A stretch of 35,628 nucleotides of DNA from Brachyspira alvinipulli ATCC 51933. GTDB lineage: Bacteria; Spirochaetota; Brachyspiria; Brachyspirales; Brachyspiraceae. This document shows, in pieces, positions 24,581-33,047 of the stretch. The stretch's first letter is position 1. Every line of letters begins with the position of its first letter. Below the pieces are notes generated by a model. It saw only the letters and a list, made by a program, of their open reading frames with translations, ran no database searches and had not been told where the DNA came from. Position numbers and translations under genes: made by a program. The stretch is taken from positions 1 through 35,628 of the forward strand of contig NZ_JADF01000024.1 in assembly GCF_000518245.1 (NCBI RefSeq). The letters run 5' to 3'.

Positions 24581-26047
24581 ATGAATAACAAATTAAAAAA
24601 TAAAAAGATACTTTTACCCTATCAGGAAAAATGGCTTATTAATCAGGATAAAGTAAAAGTTTGGGAGAAATCAAGAAGAATAGGAGCTTCTTATGTTGAA
24701 GCTTTAAATTGTGTATTAAAAGCATCATTATCAAAAAAAGAAAATGGTATGAGCTGTTATTATATATCTTATGCAAAAGATATGACACAGCAATTTATTA
24801 AAGATGCTGCTTTTTGGGCTAAATTACTTAATATAGCATGTGAAGATTTTGGAGAAACAGTTATAAAAGATGAAAACAAAGATATAACAATTTATAAAAT
24901 AAGATTTGAATCAGGTTTTGAGATATGGGGGCTTCCTTCTGTACCTCGTTCTATAAGAAGTAAACAAGGTCATATAGTTATTGATGAAGCAGCATTCTGC
25001 GATGATTTAAAAGAATTATTAAAAGCAGCATTAGCTATGCTTATGTGGGGAGGAAGCGTTTTAATACTTTCTACTCATAACGGAGAAGATAATCAATTTA
25101 ATTTGCTTGTAAAAGATATTGAATCTGGAAGGAAAGATTATTATTTACAAACAACTGATATTGATGAGGCATTAAAAGACGGTCTTTATAAAAAAATATG
25201 TGAAATATCTAAAGAAGAATACAGTAAAAGTAAAGAACAAGAATGGCTAAAATCTATAATTAAAGATTATGGAGAGGCTTATGAAGAAGAACTTTACTGC
25301 ATACCTTCAAAAAATGGAGATAAATATTTTAATAGAGCATTATTAGAAACTGTAGCTGATGAAAAAATAGAAGTGTTTAGATTCTATGAAAAAGATGATT
25401 TTACTTTCAAAACAGAAAATGAAAGATATGCAAAAATGTTGGAATATTTCAATATTGTTAAGCATTTATTTACAAATATAAAAGATGAAGTAGTTTTAGG
25501 AGAAGATTTTGCAAGGAGCGGAGATTTAACAGTTTTATGGTTTGAAAAAATAAAACTTAGTAAAAATAAAATAAAAACTCTATGTGTTATAGAATTAAGA
25601 AATATTCCATTCAGTAATCAGGAACAATTTATTTTACTATGCATAAATGAACTTGGAAGAAAGTTTTTAGGAGCTGCTTTCGATGCTAGAGGCAATGGAC
25701 AAATGATAGCGGAGAATCTTTCATTAGCATATAGAGGTTTAATTTTAGAAGTAATGATAACTAGAAAATGGTATGCAGAAAATATGCCTAAGCTAAAAAG
25801 TGCAGTTGAAGATAAAACTACAAATATTCCAAAAGATAATTTTATTATAGATGATTTTTTGCAGGCTGAAGTTTGGCAAGGAATACCTCTTATAAGAGAA
25901 AGGACAGGCATAAGAGGAAATAAAAGACATGGCGACAGCTTAATAGCTAAAGTTATGGCAATATATGCTATTAATGAATTAGAGTTAAATATATACCAAA
26001 AGATAACTTATGAACCTGTAAAAACTCAAAATTGTTGGAGAACATAA
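24581..26047 (+). CDS. Mu gp28-like terminase large subunit
   Basis: DNA-packaging ATPase/nuclease of Mu-like phages, 488 residues. The opening LPYQEKWLINQDKVKVWEKSRR is typical, with a degenerate Walker A-like SRRIGAS (31-37). Walker B is HIVIDEAAF (131-139), with acidic residues D135 and E136. The coupling motif ILSTHNGEDNQFN follows. The nuclease half has VLGEDFARSGD, FDARGNGQMIAENL and GNKRHGDSLIAKVMAIYA. The length fits the family apart from a short C-terminus. It is intact, although the preceding gp27-like gene is broken. Immediately after the stop an AAAGGAGGTGA site survives with no gene behind it, where the portal gene would be expected. Confidence 0.88.
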   Translation: MNNKLKNKKILLPYQEKWLINQDKVKVWEKSRRIGASYVEALNCVLKASLSKKENGMSCYYISYAKDMTQQFIKDAAFWAKLLNIACEDFGETVIKDENKDITIYKIRFESGFEIWGLPSVPRSIRSKQGHIVIDEAAFCDDLKELLKAALAMLMWGGSVLILSTHNGEDNQFNLLVKDIESGRKDYYLQTTDIDEALKDGLYKKICEISKEEYSKSKEQEWLKSIIKDYGEAYEEELYCIPSKNGDKYFNRALLETVADEKIEVFRFYEKDDFTFKTENERYAKMLEYFNIVKHLFTNIKDEVVLGEDFARSGDLTVLWFEKIKLSKNKIKTLCVIELRNIPFSNQEQFILLCINELGRKFLGAAFDARGNGQMIAENLSLAYRGLILEVMITRKWYAENMPKLKSAVEDKTTNIPKDNFIIDDFLQAEVWQGIPLIRERTGIRGNKRHGDSLIAKVMAIYAINELELNIYQKITYEPVKTQNCWRT

Positions 26048-26171
26048 AAGGAGGTGAGCCGAGCCTTCACGGTAAAGAGTGAAACGAATTACCGTGCTAT
26101 TATTTAGGCGACCAATGTAGGCACCCTTGCGGGTGGGCGAACATTGCCTTCGGCACGCAGGAGCGGCAACA
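26048..26171. repeat. Repeat-derived scar replacing portal, head, sheath and tube genes
   Basis: Starts with an orphan AAAGGAGGTGA site, then the inverted repeat CACGGTAA/TTACCGTG (around 26069-26097), then the tail module of the nested-hairpin family: GTAGGCACCCTTGCGGGTGGGCGA and ACATTGCC-TTCGGCACGCAGGAGCGGCAACAA. ACCAATGT/ACATTG arms enclose the middle. It is GC-richer than its neighbours. No gene is seen in it. Confidence 0.7.
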
Positions 26172-28160
26172 ATGAGTAATATAACAGCTGGCGTTTTAAT
26201 AAAATTAAAAGATCAATTCTCTTCTGGTATTGATAAGGCTTCCAATAAAGTTAATTCTTTTCAGAGTAAAATGCAGGGAGCTTTTTCAAAAATAGATGGG
26301 ATATTAAACTCTACAGCAAGTAATTTAGCTACTTTAGGAGTTTCTATAGGCGTAGGTGCTACAATTAATAAAATGATAGCATTTGAAGATAGGATAAATA
26401 AAATCGGAACTATAGCAAGAAGAAATGCTAAAGATGTAGAAACAGCAGAAAAACAATTAAATGGTTTAAGCGAAGCTATATATAAAGCAGCTATGCAGCC
26501 AGATATTAAAGTAGATGCAAATGAAATTATTGATGCTATGGACATTATAATGACTAAAACAGGCAATATGGATTTTGCTAAAGAAAATATAGAAAATATT
26601 GGAAGAGCTATGAGAGCATTTGGGGCTTCTGGTTCTGATATAGGCTCAATGATGTCTGAGTTTTCTAAATTGAATTATTCTGCTGAAGAAACTGCAAAAC
26701 TAATGGATGAGCTTTATTATCAAGGAAATCAGGGTGCTTTTACGGCTTCAGAGTTTGCTAAATTTGGACCAGCTATAATAGCAGCTTATTCAAGTATTGG
26801 AACAGCTTCAGAAGATTTGAAAAATGCCAATGCTGTTATGCAGGTATTAACTGCAGGTACAGGGGATGCATCAGCTTCTGTTACTGTTCTTGAAAGTATT
26901 ATGAGTGATTTAACTAATCCAGAAATACAAGAAAAATTACAAAATCTAGGAAATATTATAGGAGCAGACTTTTCTGTTAGAGATAGTGAGGGAAATTTTA
27001 AAGATTTGCATGAAATAATTATGAAAATAGTAAATGCAAAAGATAAAATGGGCGGTAATTTTGATATGCTATCAGATGTTTTTGGATCGGATTTATCAAG
27101 AGAAGCCATAAAGCATTTTGATAATTATGATGAGATATTGGAAAAAGTTTTAGATGTTTCTAATGCTCAGGGACAAGTAAATGCATCTGCAATGGAAAAT
27201 GCACAAAGTTTGGCAGCTAATATACAAAACTTGCAGACAGCTTTTGATTCTTTTGCCAATAAAAATGTAGCACCATATTTAGAAAAAGTTACAGGAATAT
27301 TAAATGATTTTGCTAAAAATCCTGAAAGATTTGATGCCGTATTCAAAGTTATAGCAGCTGGATTTGGAATATTTATGACAGCAAAATTGGTATCAGGGGT
27401 TGCTAATACAATTAGTTCAATAAACAGTTTGAAAAATATGGCAAAAGGCAATATATCATCTACGCTGCAAGCGGACAGTCGTCATATACAAGGAACAGGA
27501 ACTCCTATTCCTGTTTTTGTTACAAATATGGGACAGTTTTTTTCAAATGGAAATAATTCTAACACATTCAATGTAGGTCAATCATCTTCAAATATACCAA
27601 ATATCAATAATGGAAAAATGACTTGGAAAAGTTTAGGAAAAACAGCAGGTGCTATGGGTGCTGCTGTTACTGCTATACCAATGGCTATAAGCGGATTTAT
27701 GGCTGCTAATGATCCTTCACTTTCAAAAAAAGAACAAAATAAAATGAAAGGTGAGGCTGTTGGAGGAGCCGTTGGAAGTATTGCGGGTACAGCTATAGGA
27801 ACTAGTGCTGGAGCTGCTACTTCCGCTGCTATAGGTTCAGTTGTTCCTGGACTTGGCACAGCTATAGGGGCTTTAGTAGGTGCTGGTGTTGGTATTGCGG
27901 GAGGATATTTAGGAAGCAAACTTGGCGGAAAAATTGGAGAAAGTTTGACTAAAGAAGATACTTTAGAAAAAACTATTACTGCTAATAATATACAAAATAA
28001 CAATGCTCAGGTTGAAATGAAAGGAGCTGCTAATATTGGAGTAGATATAAAATTGACAGATGAAAGAACTTATTATAAAGCTACTCCATACAATAATAAC
28101 ATACCAAATATAAATATACAAACAGGAAATATTGAAGAAATAAGAAATTATTCTTCTTAA
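26172..28160 (+). CDS. Phage tail tape-measure protein
   Basis: Sets tail length and helps eject DNA. I start it at ATG 26172 (MSNITAGVLIKLKDQF), giving 662 residues. The earlier in-frame start at 26127 is translated repeat. AGGAG at 26157-26161, inside the repeat, serves as its ribosome-binding site. The first ~350 residues carry the TP901-type tape-measure core with its Gly/Ala/Ser-rich helices (GVGATINKMIAFEDRINKIG and ENAQSLAANIQNLQTAFDSF). A central disordered Asn/Ser region of ~100 residues follows, then a glycine-zipper region (GGAVGSIAGTAIGTSAGAA) that is probably membrane-active. It heads the Mu-like tail-tip cluster. The tail tube and sheath genes that normally precede it are missing. 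Confidence 0.88.
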   Translation: MSNITAGVLIKLKDQFSSGIDKASNKVNSFQSKMQGAFSKIDGILNSTASNLATLGVSIGVGATINKMIAFEDRINKIGTIARRNAKDVETAEKQLNGLSEAIYKAAMQPDIKVDANEIIDAMDIIMTKTGNMDFAKENIENIGRAMRAFGASGSDIGSMMSEFSKLNYSAEETAKLMDELYYQGNQGAFTASEFAKFGPAIIAAYSSIGTASEDLKNANAVMQVLTAGTGDASASVTVLESIMSDLTNPEIQEKLQNLGNIIGADFSVRDSEGNFKDLHEIIMKIVNAKDKMGGNFDMLSDVFGSDLSREAIKHFDNYDEILEKVLDVSNAQGQVNASAMENAQSLAANIQNLQTAFDSFANKNVAPYLEKVTGILNDFAKNPERFDAVFKVIAAGFGIFMTAKLVSGVANTISSINSLKNMAKGNISSTLQADSRHIQGTGTPIPVFVTNMGQFFSNGNNSNTFNVGQSSSNIPNINNGKMTWKSLGKTAGAMGAAVTAIPMAISGFMAANDPSLSKKEQNKMKGEAVGGAVGSIAGTAIGTSAGAATSAAIGSVVPGLGTAIGALVGAGVGIAGGYLGSKLGGKIGESLTKEDTLEKTITANNIQNNNAQVEMKGAANIGVDIKLTDERTYYKATPYNNNIPNINIQTGNIEEIRNYSS

Positions 28161-28200
28161 ATAACTAAAACATAAAAAATCCACTGTTAATAGGATAAAA

Positions 28201-29514
28201 ATGGGTAATAGTAGTAATTTTCAATATCCTAGCTCTTCATCTTGGAGAGAGGCTTATGATATACAAAGCCTTGTAAAATATGAAGCTCCTAATATGGAAG
28301 CTGTTTATTTCTTATATGATAATATAAATATTTCAGGCGGACAGTCTTTAGATAATTCAAGTTATCCTAATTTTGGGTATTGGAGTAATACTTCAATTAA
28401 TGAATCTGTTAATAAAATAAGAGTATCTGGCTTTTTAAGAGATGAAGAATATTTAAATAAAAAAATAGATTTAATAAATGCTTTTAAGATAAAAACAGAT
28501 GATGAAAATCCAGCTTTTATTTTTTTACCTCTTTATCCCAGATTAAAAGTAACTTTAGAAAACTGGTCTATAGATGAAAAAGCAAATGAAAATGGTCAAT
28601 GTAAAATAGAACTTAATTTTAATCTATGTGCTGATAGAAAAAATGATGAAAATTATAATTTTCTTAATATAGAAGATGCTAAAAACAATGTTCAGGAAAT
28701 AGCTAATAAAAATCTTGAAAAGAAATTAGAGAATAATTTTAATTATGATACTTTTTTATCAGGTATAAATAATGTATCAAGTAAACTTTCAAATGTTATT
28801 GGAATGATACAAGGAAAAGCAGATTATATTAATGATATGGCAAGGGCTATAAATACAATATCTTCTACAATCGCTCAAGGAATTAGAACTCCTTCAGTTT
28901 TCGCTGATGCTTTACAGAATGTTGTATCTTCAATAGTTAATGGAATAATAGATATAAAACAGTCTGTAAATGAAACTGCTGAAAGCTCAAAATCATTCGC
29001 CGCAGGCGGCACGCAAGGTGGGCAGACGCCACAGTCGTCAATTAACAGCATACTTCCAATAGAAAATGCAAAAAATAATGAAAAAAAAGTTTTACTTCAG
29101 TTTCTTAATTTTTATAATTATGATACTACAAAAGATACAATTTCTTTTAATGAAATGAATACTGCAAAAGAAAGTGATAATTTTATTAAAATAATTGCAG
29201 TTACTGCTGTTGCTAGTATTATAATTCAAATAGATGATAGTAAGGAAAAAATAAAAAATTATTTAGAACTATATGACAAATTAAATGATTCTATAAATAA
29301 AGATGATTATGAACTTAATAATGCTTTAATAGACTTAAAAATATCTGTTATAGAAGAATTGAAAATAAAAGAATTAAAGAAATTAAGAAAAATTAAGTTC
29401 AATAAGAATATGACATTATTAAATGCAGAGCATTTTTTGAACTCATACAATTTGAGAGATTTTAATTTTATAGAAGATAGTTTTGTACTTCCTAAAGAAA
29501 TATTTTATGTTTAA
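28201..29514 (+). CDS. Mu gp43-like DNA circularisation/tail protein
   Basis: A 437-residue protein whose N-terminal ~150 residues match the DNA_circ_N pattern: SWREAYDIQSLVKYEAPNMEAVYF, then INESVNKIRVSGFLRDEEYLNKKIDLINAF, then a beta-rich segment. In Mu this gene lies between tape measure and baseplate genes, as here; it is probably a tail-associated assembly protein. The middle is helical and the C-terminus Lys/Glu-rich. Around residues 264-280 the unusual Gly/Gln-rich stretch SFAAGGTQGGQTPQSS is encoded by a GC-rich patch that matches the tail module of the nested-hairpin repeat, so the repeat has entered the gene in frame. AGGAT precedes the ATG. Confidence 0.75.
   Translation: MGNSSNFQYPSSSSWREAYDIQSLVKYEAPNMEAVYFLYDNINISGGQSLDNSSYPNFGYWSNTSINESVNKIRVSGFLRDEEYLNKKIDLINAFKIKTDDENPAFIFLPLYPRLKVTLENWSIDEKANENGQCKIELNFNLCADRKNDENYNFLNIEDAKNNVQEIANKNLEKKLENNFNYDTFLSGINNVSSKLSNVIGMIQGKADYINDMARAINTISSTIAQGIRTPSVFADALQNVVSSIVNGIIDIKQSVNETAESSKSFAAGGTQGGQTPQSSINSILPIENAKNNEKKVLLQFLNFYNYDTTKDTISFNEMNTAKESDNFIKIIAVTAVASIIIQIDDSKEKIKNYLELYDKLNDSINKDDYELNNALIDLKISVIEELKIKELKKLRKIKFNKNMTLLNAEHFLNSYNLRDFNFIEDSFVLPKEIFYV
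28998..29038. repeat. Repeat module inside the gp43-like gene
   Basis: CGCCGCAGGCGGCACGCAAG followed by GTGGGCAG resembles the tail module in copy C and in the 26110-26171 scar. It lies within an otherwise AT-rich coding sequence and keeps the reading frame. Confidence 0.6.
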
Positions 29515-29531
29515 ATAGGAGTATTATTAAA

Positions 29532-30542
29532 ATGCATATTAAAGTTTATGCTGGAAAAAGCAAGAGATTAATTAATTATAATTCAATTATTATAAAAAAG
29601 AGTATTGATGAAATATGTAATACTGCTGATATAGTATGTCCTTTAAGCGAATTAAAAAAAGTAGAAAAGCATGACAGGATAATAATAAAGGCTCTTATGT
29701 GGAATAATGAGGAGAGAAATGTAACAACTACTTTAGTTGATGATATTAGTGCAGTATTAAATAATAATCAAAAGCAGATGACTATACATTCACGTTCTTA
29801 TGCAAGAGATATAATAGATTCTACAGATTCAGGAAGAATTGAAGGCGGTACATTAGTAGAGGTAGTAAGAAAAATAGCACAAAAATATAATTCTAATATA
29901 GTAGTATCACATTACCCTACAAACAAAGATAATTCACCTCCTATAGCATCTTTTACATGGGAAAATGAAAGTGTTTGGCAGAAACTGCTTACTATAGCAG
30001 AAAATAATGGCTATGCAATAGCTTCAAATCAAGCGTCTAATCTATATGTATGGGCTAGAAATACATATTTGGCAAATAATGCAAATCATAAAATCATAGA
30101 AGGAAAAAATATAAAATCAGCATCTTTAAATAAGAGAGGATATGAGCAGTTTAATTGCTATAGAATAAAAGGAAATTATGGAATAGGAGAAAAGTTTGAT
30201 TATAAATGCGATACAAAAAGGGTATTTACACTATTTTTTACAGATGAAAATATATCTCAAAAAGAACTTTTAAATAGAGCTGAATCAGAATTAAAAAGAA
30301 GAAAATCAGATGAATTAAATATTAATATGTATGGTTGGGGATTATCATATGAGGAAATAGAAAATAAAAAAATAAAAAATAATGATAAGATAGAAGTATT
30401 TTATGAGCCTAAGCAAAAAATAAAAGTTAATATTCCTTCTTTTGGAATAGATGACTATAAAGTAATTAAAAGTGTTGAGCTTGTTCTTAATAATGAAGAG
30501 TTTTCATCTAATATAATTTTAGTAGATGAAGGAGCTGTATAA
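29532..30542 (+). CDS. Mu gp44-like baseplate hub protein (gpP family)
   Basis: A 336-residue protein corresponding to the gpP/gp44 hub at the centre of contractile-tail baseplates (related to T4 gp27 and VgrG N-terminus). Support comes from the beta-rich N-terminus with KSIDEICNTADIVCPL, a VTTTLVDDISAVL segment, then TIHSRSYARDIIDSTDS and EGGTLVEVVRKIAQKYN, the classic hub motif, and ENESVWQKLLTIAENNGYAI. The C-terminal part has RAESELKRRKSDELNINMYGW. It is complete for the family. AGGAG stands before the ATG, and the gene is 3 bases from the following gp45-like gene. Position and order match Mu. Confidence 0.85.
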   Translation: MHIKVYAGKSKRLINYNSIIIKKSIDEICNTADIVCPLSELKKVEKHDRIIIKALMWNNEERNVTTTLVDDISAVLNNNQKQMTIHSRSYARDIIDSTDSGRIEGGTLVEVVRKIAQKYNSNIVVSHYPTNKDNSPPIASFTWENESVWQKLLTIAENNGYAIASNQASNLYVWARNTYLANNANHKIIEGKNIKSASLNKRGYEQFNCYRIKGNYGIGEKFDYKCDTKRVFTLFFTDENISQKELLNRAESELKRRKSDELNINMYGWGLSYEEIENKKIKNNDKIEVFYEPKQKIKVNIPSFGIDDYKVIKSVELVLNNEEFSSNIILVDEGAV

Positions 30543-30545
30543 AAT

Positions 30546-31112
30546 ATGTCTTTGCCTAATCTTATTTCATCTATATCTTCTAAAATAGCAAATATGATAA
30601 CTATTTCAAAATTTATAAAAAGAAATAATGATGATACTATTCAAGTAAAATCTTCTTATGATAAAACAATAGAAAAAAAAGAATTATTTCCTTATGGATT
30701 TATTGCAAAAGCTAAAGAAGGAGAAGTAATTATTTTATCTAAAGGCGGTAATTTTGACAGCTCTCAAATATTGCCTATTTTATCTAGTGATAAAGCTCCT
30801 GAAATTAAAGAAGGAGATACATGTATATATAATGAAAAAATATCAATAATTATAAATGAGGATATGATAAAAATAGGAGGAGATGATTTCGGCGGACTTA
30901 TAAAAATAGAAGAATTAAAAAAAGAATTGGAAAAAAATAATCAAATACTTCAAGCTATATTAAATATATGTTTAGGAGCTCCTATACCAGAAGCTGGAAA
31001 TGGAGCAAACTCTGCTTTTCAGCTTGCTTTAAGTACTGCTTTAGCTGGAAAGACAATTGCTAATTTTAGTAGTATAGAAAATACAAAAATAGTGCATGGA
31101 GCCAATAATTGA
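30546..31112 (+). CDS. Mu gp45-like baseplate spike/assembly protein (gpV family)
   Basis: A 188-residue protein at the position of the Mu central spike gp45. The N-terminal half is beta-rich, with FPYGFIAKAKEGEVIILS and a GDTCIYNEKISIIINEDMIKIGG segment like the OB-fold and stem of spike proteins. The C-terminal half has a coiled-coil stretch (IKIEELKKELEKNNQIL) and an Ala/Gly-rich segment that fits the C-terminal region of the family. The Mu spike's iron-binding H-x-H tip is not evident, which may mean a different tip. It overlaps the next gene by 17 bases. Confidence 0.75.
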   Translation: MSLPNLISSISSKIANMITISKFIKRNNDDTIQVKSSYDKTIEKKELFPYGFIAKAKEGEVIILSKGGNFDSSQILPILSSDKAPEIKEGDTCIYNEKISIIINEDMIKIGGDDFGGLIKIEELKKELEKNNQILQAILNICLGAPIPEAGNGANSAFQLALSTALAGKTIANFSSIENTKIVHGANN

Positions 31113-31437
31113 AATGTTAGAAATAGATCTAAACAAATATAATAATATAGAATATCTTGTTTCTATGAGCATTTATTCAAATAAAAATAAATGGTGGGCA
31201 GACAATGATTTTGGCAGCGATTTATTTGCAAAAAAAAATAAATTAAGCAAAGAAACTCAAAATGAAGTAAAAAGAATAATAACTGATTCTCTTGAATGGA
31301 TAGTTGAAGACGGACTTGCAAAAGATATAGAAGTTGATACTGAAATAGAAAATAAAAGCAGATTAAATTATTCTGTTTTAGTCAGAAAGCCTGATAATAA
31401 TACAGAAATTATAAAAGGAGTGTGGGATAATGAATGA
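31096..31437 (+). CDS. Mu gp46-like baseplate wedge protein
   Basis: A 113-residue protein at the Mu gp46 position (T4 gp25-like family). The central SMSIYSNKNKWWADNDFGSDLF segment corresponds to the family's conserved WW-x-D/N-x-x-x-G-x-x-L/F block. The following helix-beta pattern LEWIVEDGLAKDIEVDTEIE is as expected. The start at 31096 lies inside the previous gene; an alternative in-frame ATG at 31114 would remove six residues. It overlaps the gp47-like gene by 8 bases, so the set is tightly coupled. Confidence 0.75.
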   Translation: MEPIIEMLEIDLNKYNNIEYLVSMSIYSNKNKWWADNDFGSDLFAKKNKLSKETQNEVKRIITDSLEWIVEDGLAKDIEVDTEIENKSRLNYSVLVRKPDNNTEIIKGVWDNE

Positions 31438-32476
31438 ATCTTTAGAGCAATTAAAATTAAAAATATTAAATCAATATTACAGTGAATTAAATCCTCTTGA
31501 AAATACTCCTAAATATAATTTAGTAAAAGTAATAGCAAATGTAGAAGCTGGTATTCAATATTCCCTTTTAGGTGATATAGAGTTTTTAAAAAAACAAATA
31601 TTTCCTGATACAGCAGAAAAGGATTTTTTAAGAGCTCATTGGGCTGACAGAGTACCGCCTCTATATGCTGAGGTGGCGAGCGGAAGTATTTTGGTAAAAG
31701 GTATTGCTGGTGTTTCAATTCCTTCAGGCTCAGTATTTAGATCTGAACAAGGTAATAATTATTTTATGACAAAAACGTACATCATAGCAGAAAATGGAAG
31801 TGTAGAAATAGAAGTTCAGGCTGAAAATGCAGGTACCAGCTACAATTTAAAATCAGAATCTAAATTAAAATTAGCTTCTAATTTAATAGCAAATGTAGAA
31901 AGTGAAGCTGTTGTTCAAAGAGATATAGCAGGAGGAACAGATGGAGAAACAGATGAGGCTTATTTAATTAGAGTATTAAATTATATAAAAGGAAACAGTA
32001 ATGGAGGAAATGGAGATTTTGCTGATGAAGCATTGAACTCATCATCAGAAGTAAGCAAAGCATTTGAGTTTAGAAATTTTAATGTATTTGGTGCTTTGCT
32101 TGTAGTTGTAATAGGAGGAAATGCAGATACTGGCTTTATGAAAGTATCAAACATAGATAAAGTTCAAGAGCATATAGAAAAAAAATATCCATATACAATA
32201 TTTACAGTAAAAACTCCAGAAATTATAACTGTAAATATAACTATAGAATTAAAAAGAGAAGAAGATACTGTAGGAATTAGAGAAATGATTACATCTACTA
32301 TTAAAGAATATTTTAATAAAAGAGTAAAGCCTGATATGGAAATAAAAGAAGCATTAATCAAAAATCTTATAGTTGATGATATTAATGTTACAGAAGCTAA
32401 TGTTGAAATAGAAGGAGGAGATAAATACTATAATCAATTAGAATATGCTGTTTTAGGAACTATAACATGGAACTAA
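31430..32476 (+). CDS. Baseplate J / Mu gp47-like protein
   Basis: A 348-residue wedge protein of contractile-tail baseplates (family Baseplate_J, T4 gp6-like). Motifs are FLRAHWADRVPPLYAEVASGSILVKGIAGVSIPSGSVF, the usual conserved beta segment, then EVQAENAGTSYNL, then VVQRDIAGGTDGETDEAYLIRVLNYIKG and NGGNGDFADEALNSS with the typical R-x-R/L-L-x-x-I pattern. The length fits the family. The start overlaps gp46 and the end overlaps gp48, both by about 10 bases or less, so the reading frames form one translationally coupled unit. Confidence 0.92.
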   Translation: MNESLEQLKLKILNQYYSELNPLENTPKYNLVKVIANVEAGIQYSLLGDIEFLKKQIFPDTAEKDFLRAHWADRVPPLYAEVASGSILVKGIAGVSIPSGSVFRSEQGNNYFMTKTYIIAENGSVEIEVQAENAGTSYNLKSESKLKLASNLIANVESEAVVQRDIAGGTDGETDEAYLIRVLNYIKGNSNGGNGDFADEALNSSSEVSKAFEFRNFNVFGALLVVVIGGNADTGFMKVSNIDKVQEHIEKKYPYTIFTVKTPEIITVNITIELKREEDTVGIREMITSTIKEYFNKRVKPDMEIKEALIKNLIVDDINVTEANVEIEGGDKYYNQLEYAVLGTITWN

Positions 32477-33033
32477 ATATTAAAGATGAAAAAACTTATT
32501 TTGAAGCTGTAAAAAGTCTTTATCCTGAAGGGGTATTTTTTGAAAGTCAGTTTGAAAATGAAAACTCTGATATGTCTAAATTAGCAAAACTTCAGGCTGA
32601 TATGATAAAAAAAATAAAATTAGAATTAAAGAAATTATGGCTTGAAGCCAGGCTTGAAACTTGTACAGAAGATACGATAGAAGATTATGAAAGAATACAC
32701 TCTAAGGAAATAAGAAATGGTTTAAGTTTAGAAAAAAGAAAATTACTTATTTTGCAAAATGATTTGCTTGTTTCTCAAAACCCAAAAGATACTATTAACA
32801 ATCTTATAAAAAATGATTATCAAACAGAAATATTAAATATTAATGCTAATCATAAAATATCTGTATTCGGACATGCATCTTTTGGTCATACAAGACTTTA
32901 TAATTATAGAGCATTTTGTTCAGTAATAATAAAATTAAAAAAGATAGAAGATTCAAATAAAAAAATAGAATTAGAAGAGTTTTTAATAAATTTATTTGAT
33001 GCAAATAAAATAATATTTTTTGATTATGTATAA
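32467..33033 (+). CDS. Mu gp48-like tail protein (YmfQ/gpI family)
   Basis: A 188-residue protein at the Mu gp48 place (DUF2313/YmfQ type), between baseplate J and the tail fibre. It is mostly helical. The middle has LKKLWLEARLETCTEDTIEDYERIHS, like the family's L-x-x-E-x-x-P-x-T-A-x-x-L-L-x-x-W-E-x segment, followed by LEKRKLLIL and a segment with FGHASFGHTRLYNYR. The C-terminus pairs two GH motifs. It starts inside the gp47-like gene by 10 bases and ends 14 bases before the fibre gene. Confidence 0.75.
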   Translation: MELNIKDEKTYFEAVKSLYPEGVFFESQFENENSDMSKLAKLQADMIKKIKLELKKLWLEARLETCTEDTIEDYERIHSKEIRNGLSLEKRKLLILQNDLLVSQNPKDTINNLIKNDYQTEILNINANHKISVFGHASFGHTRLYNYRAFCSVIIKLKKIEDSNKKIELEEFLINLFDANKIIFFDYV

Positions 33034-33047
33034 AGGAGTTAATTTTT

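Noticed and set aside
26127-26171. Upstream extension of the tape-measure protein
   Set aside because: It translates the repeat scar. ATG 26172 begins a normal tape-measure N-terminus with a well-placed AGGAG.
27578-28003. Long reverse-strand open frame opposite the tape-measure glycine zipper
   Set aside because: A Pro/Ala/Ile-rich shadow of the Gly/Ala-rich coding strand with no ribosome-binding site; the plus-strand gene explains it.
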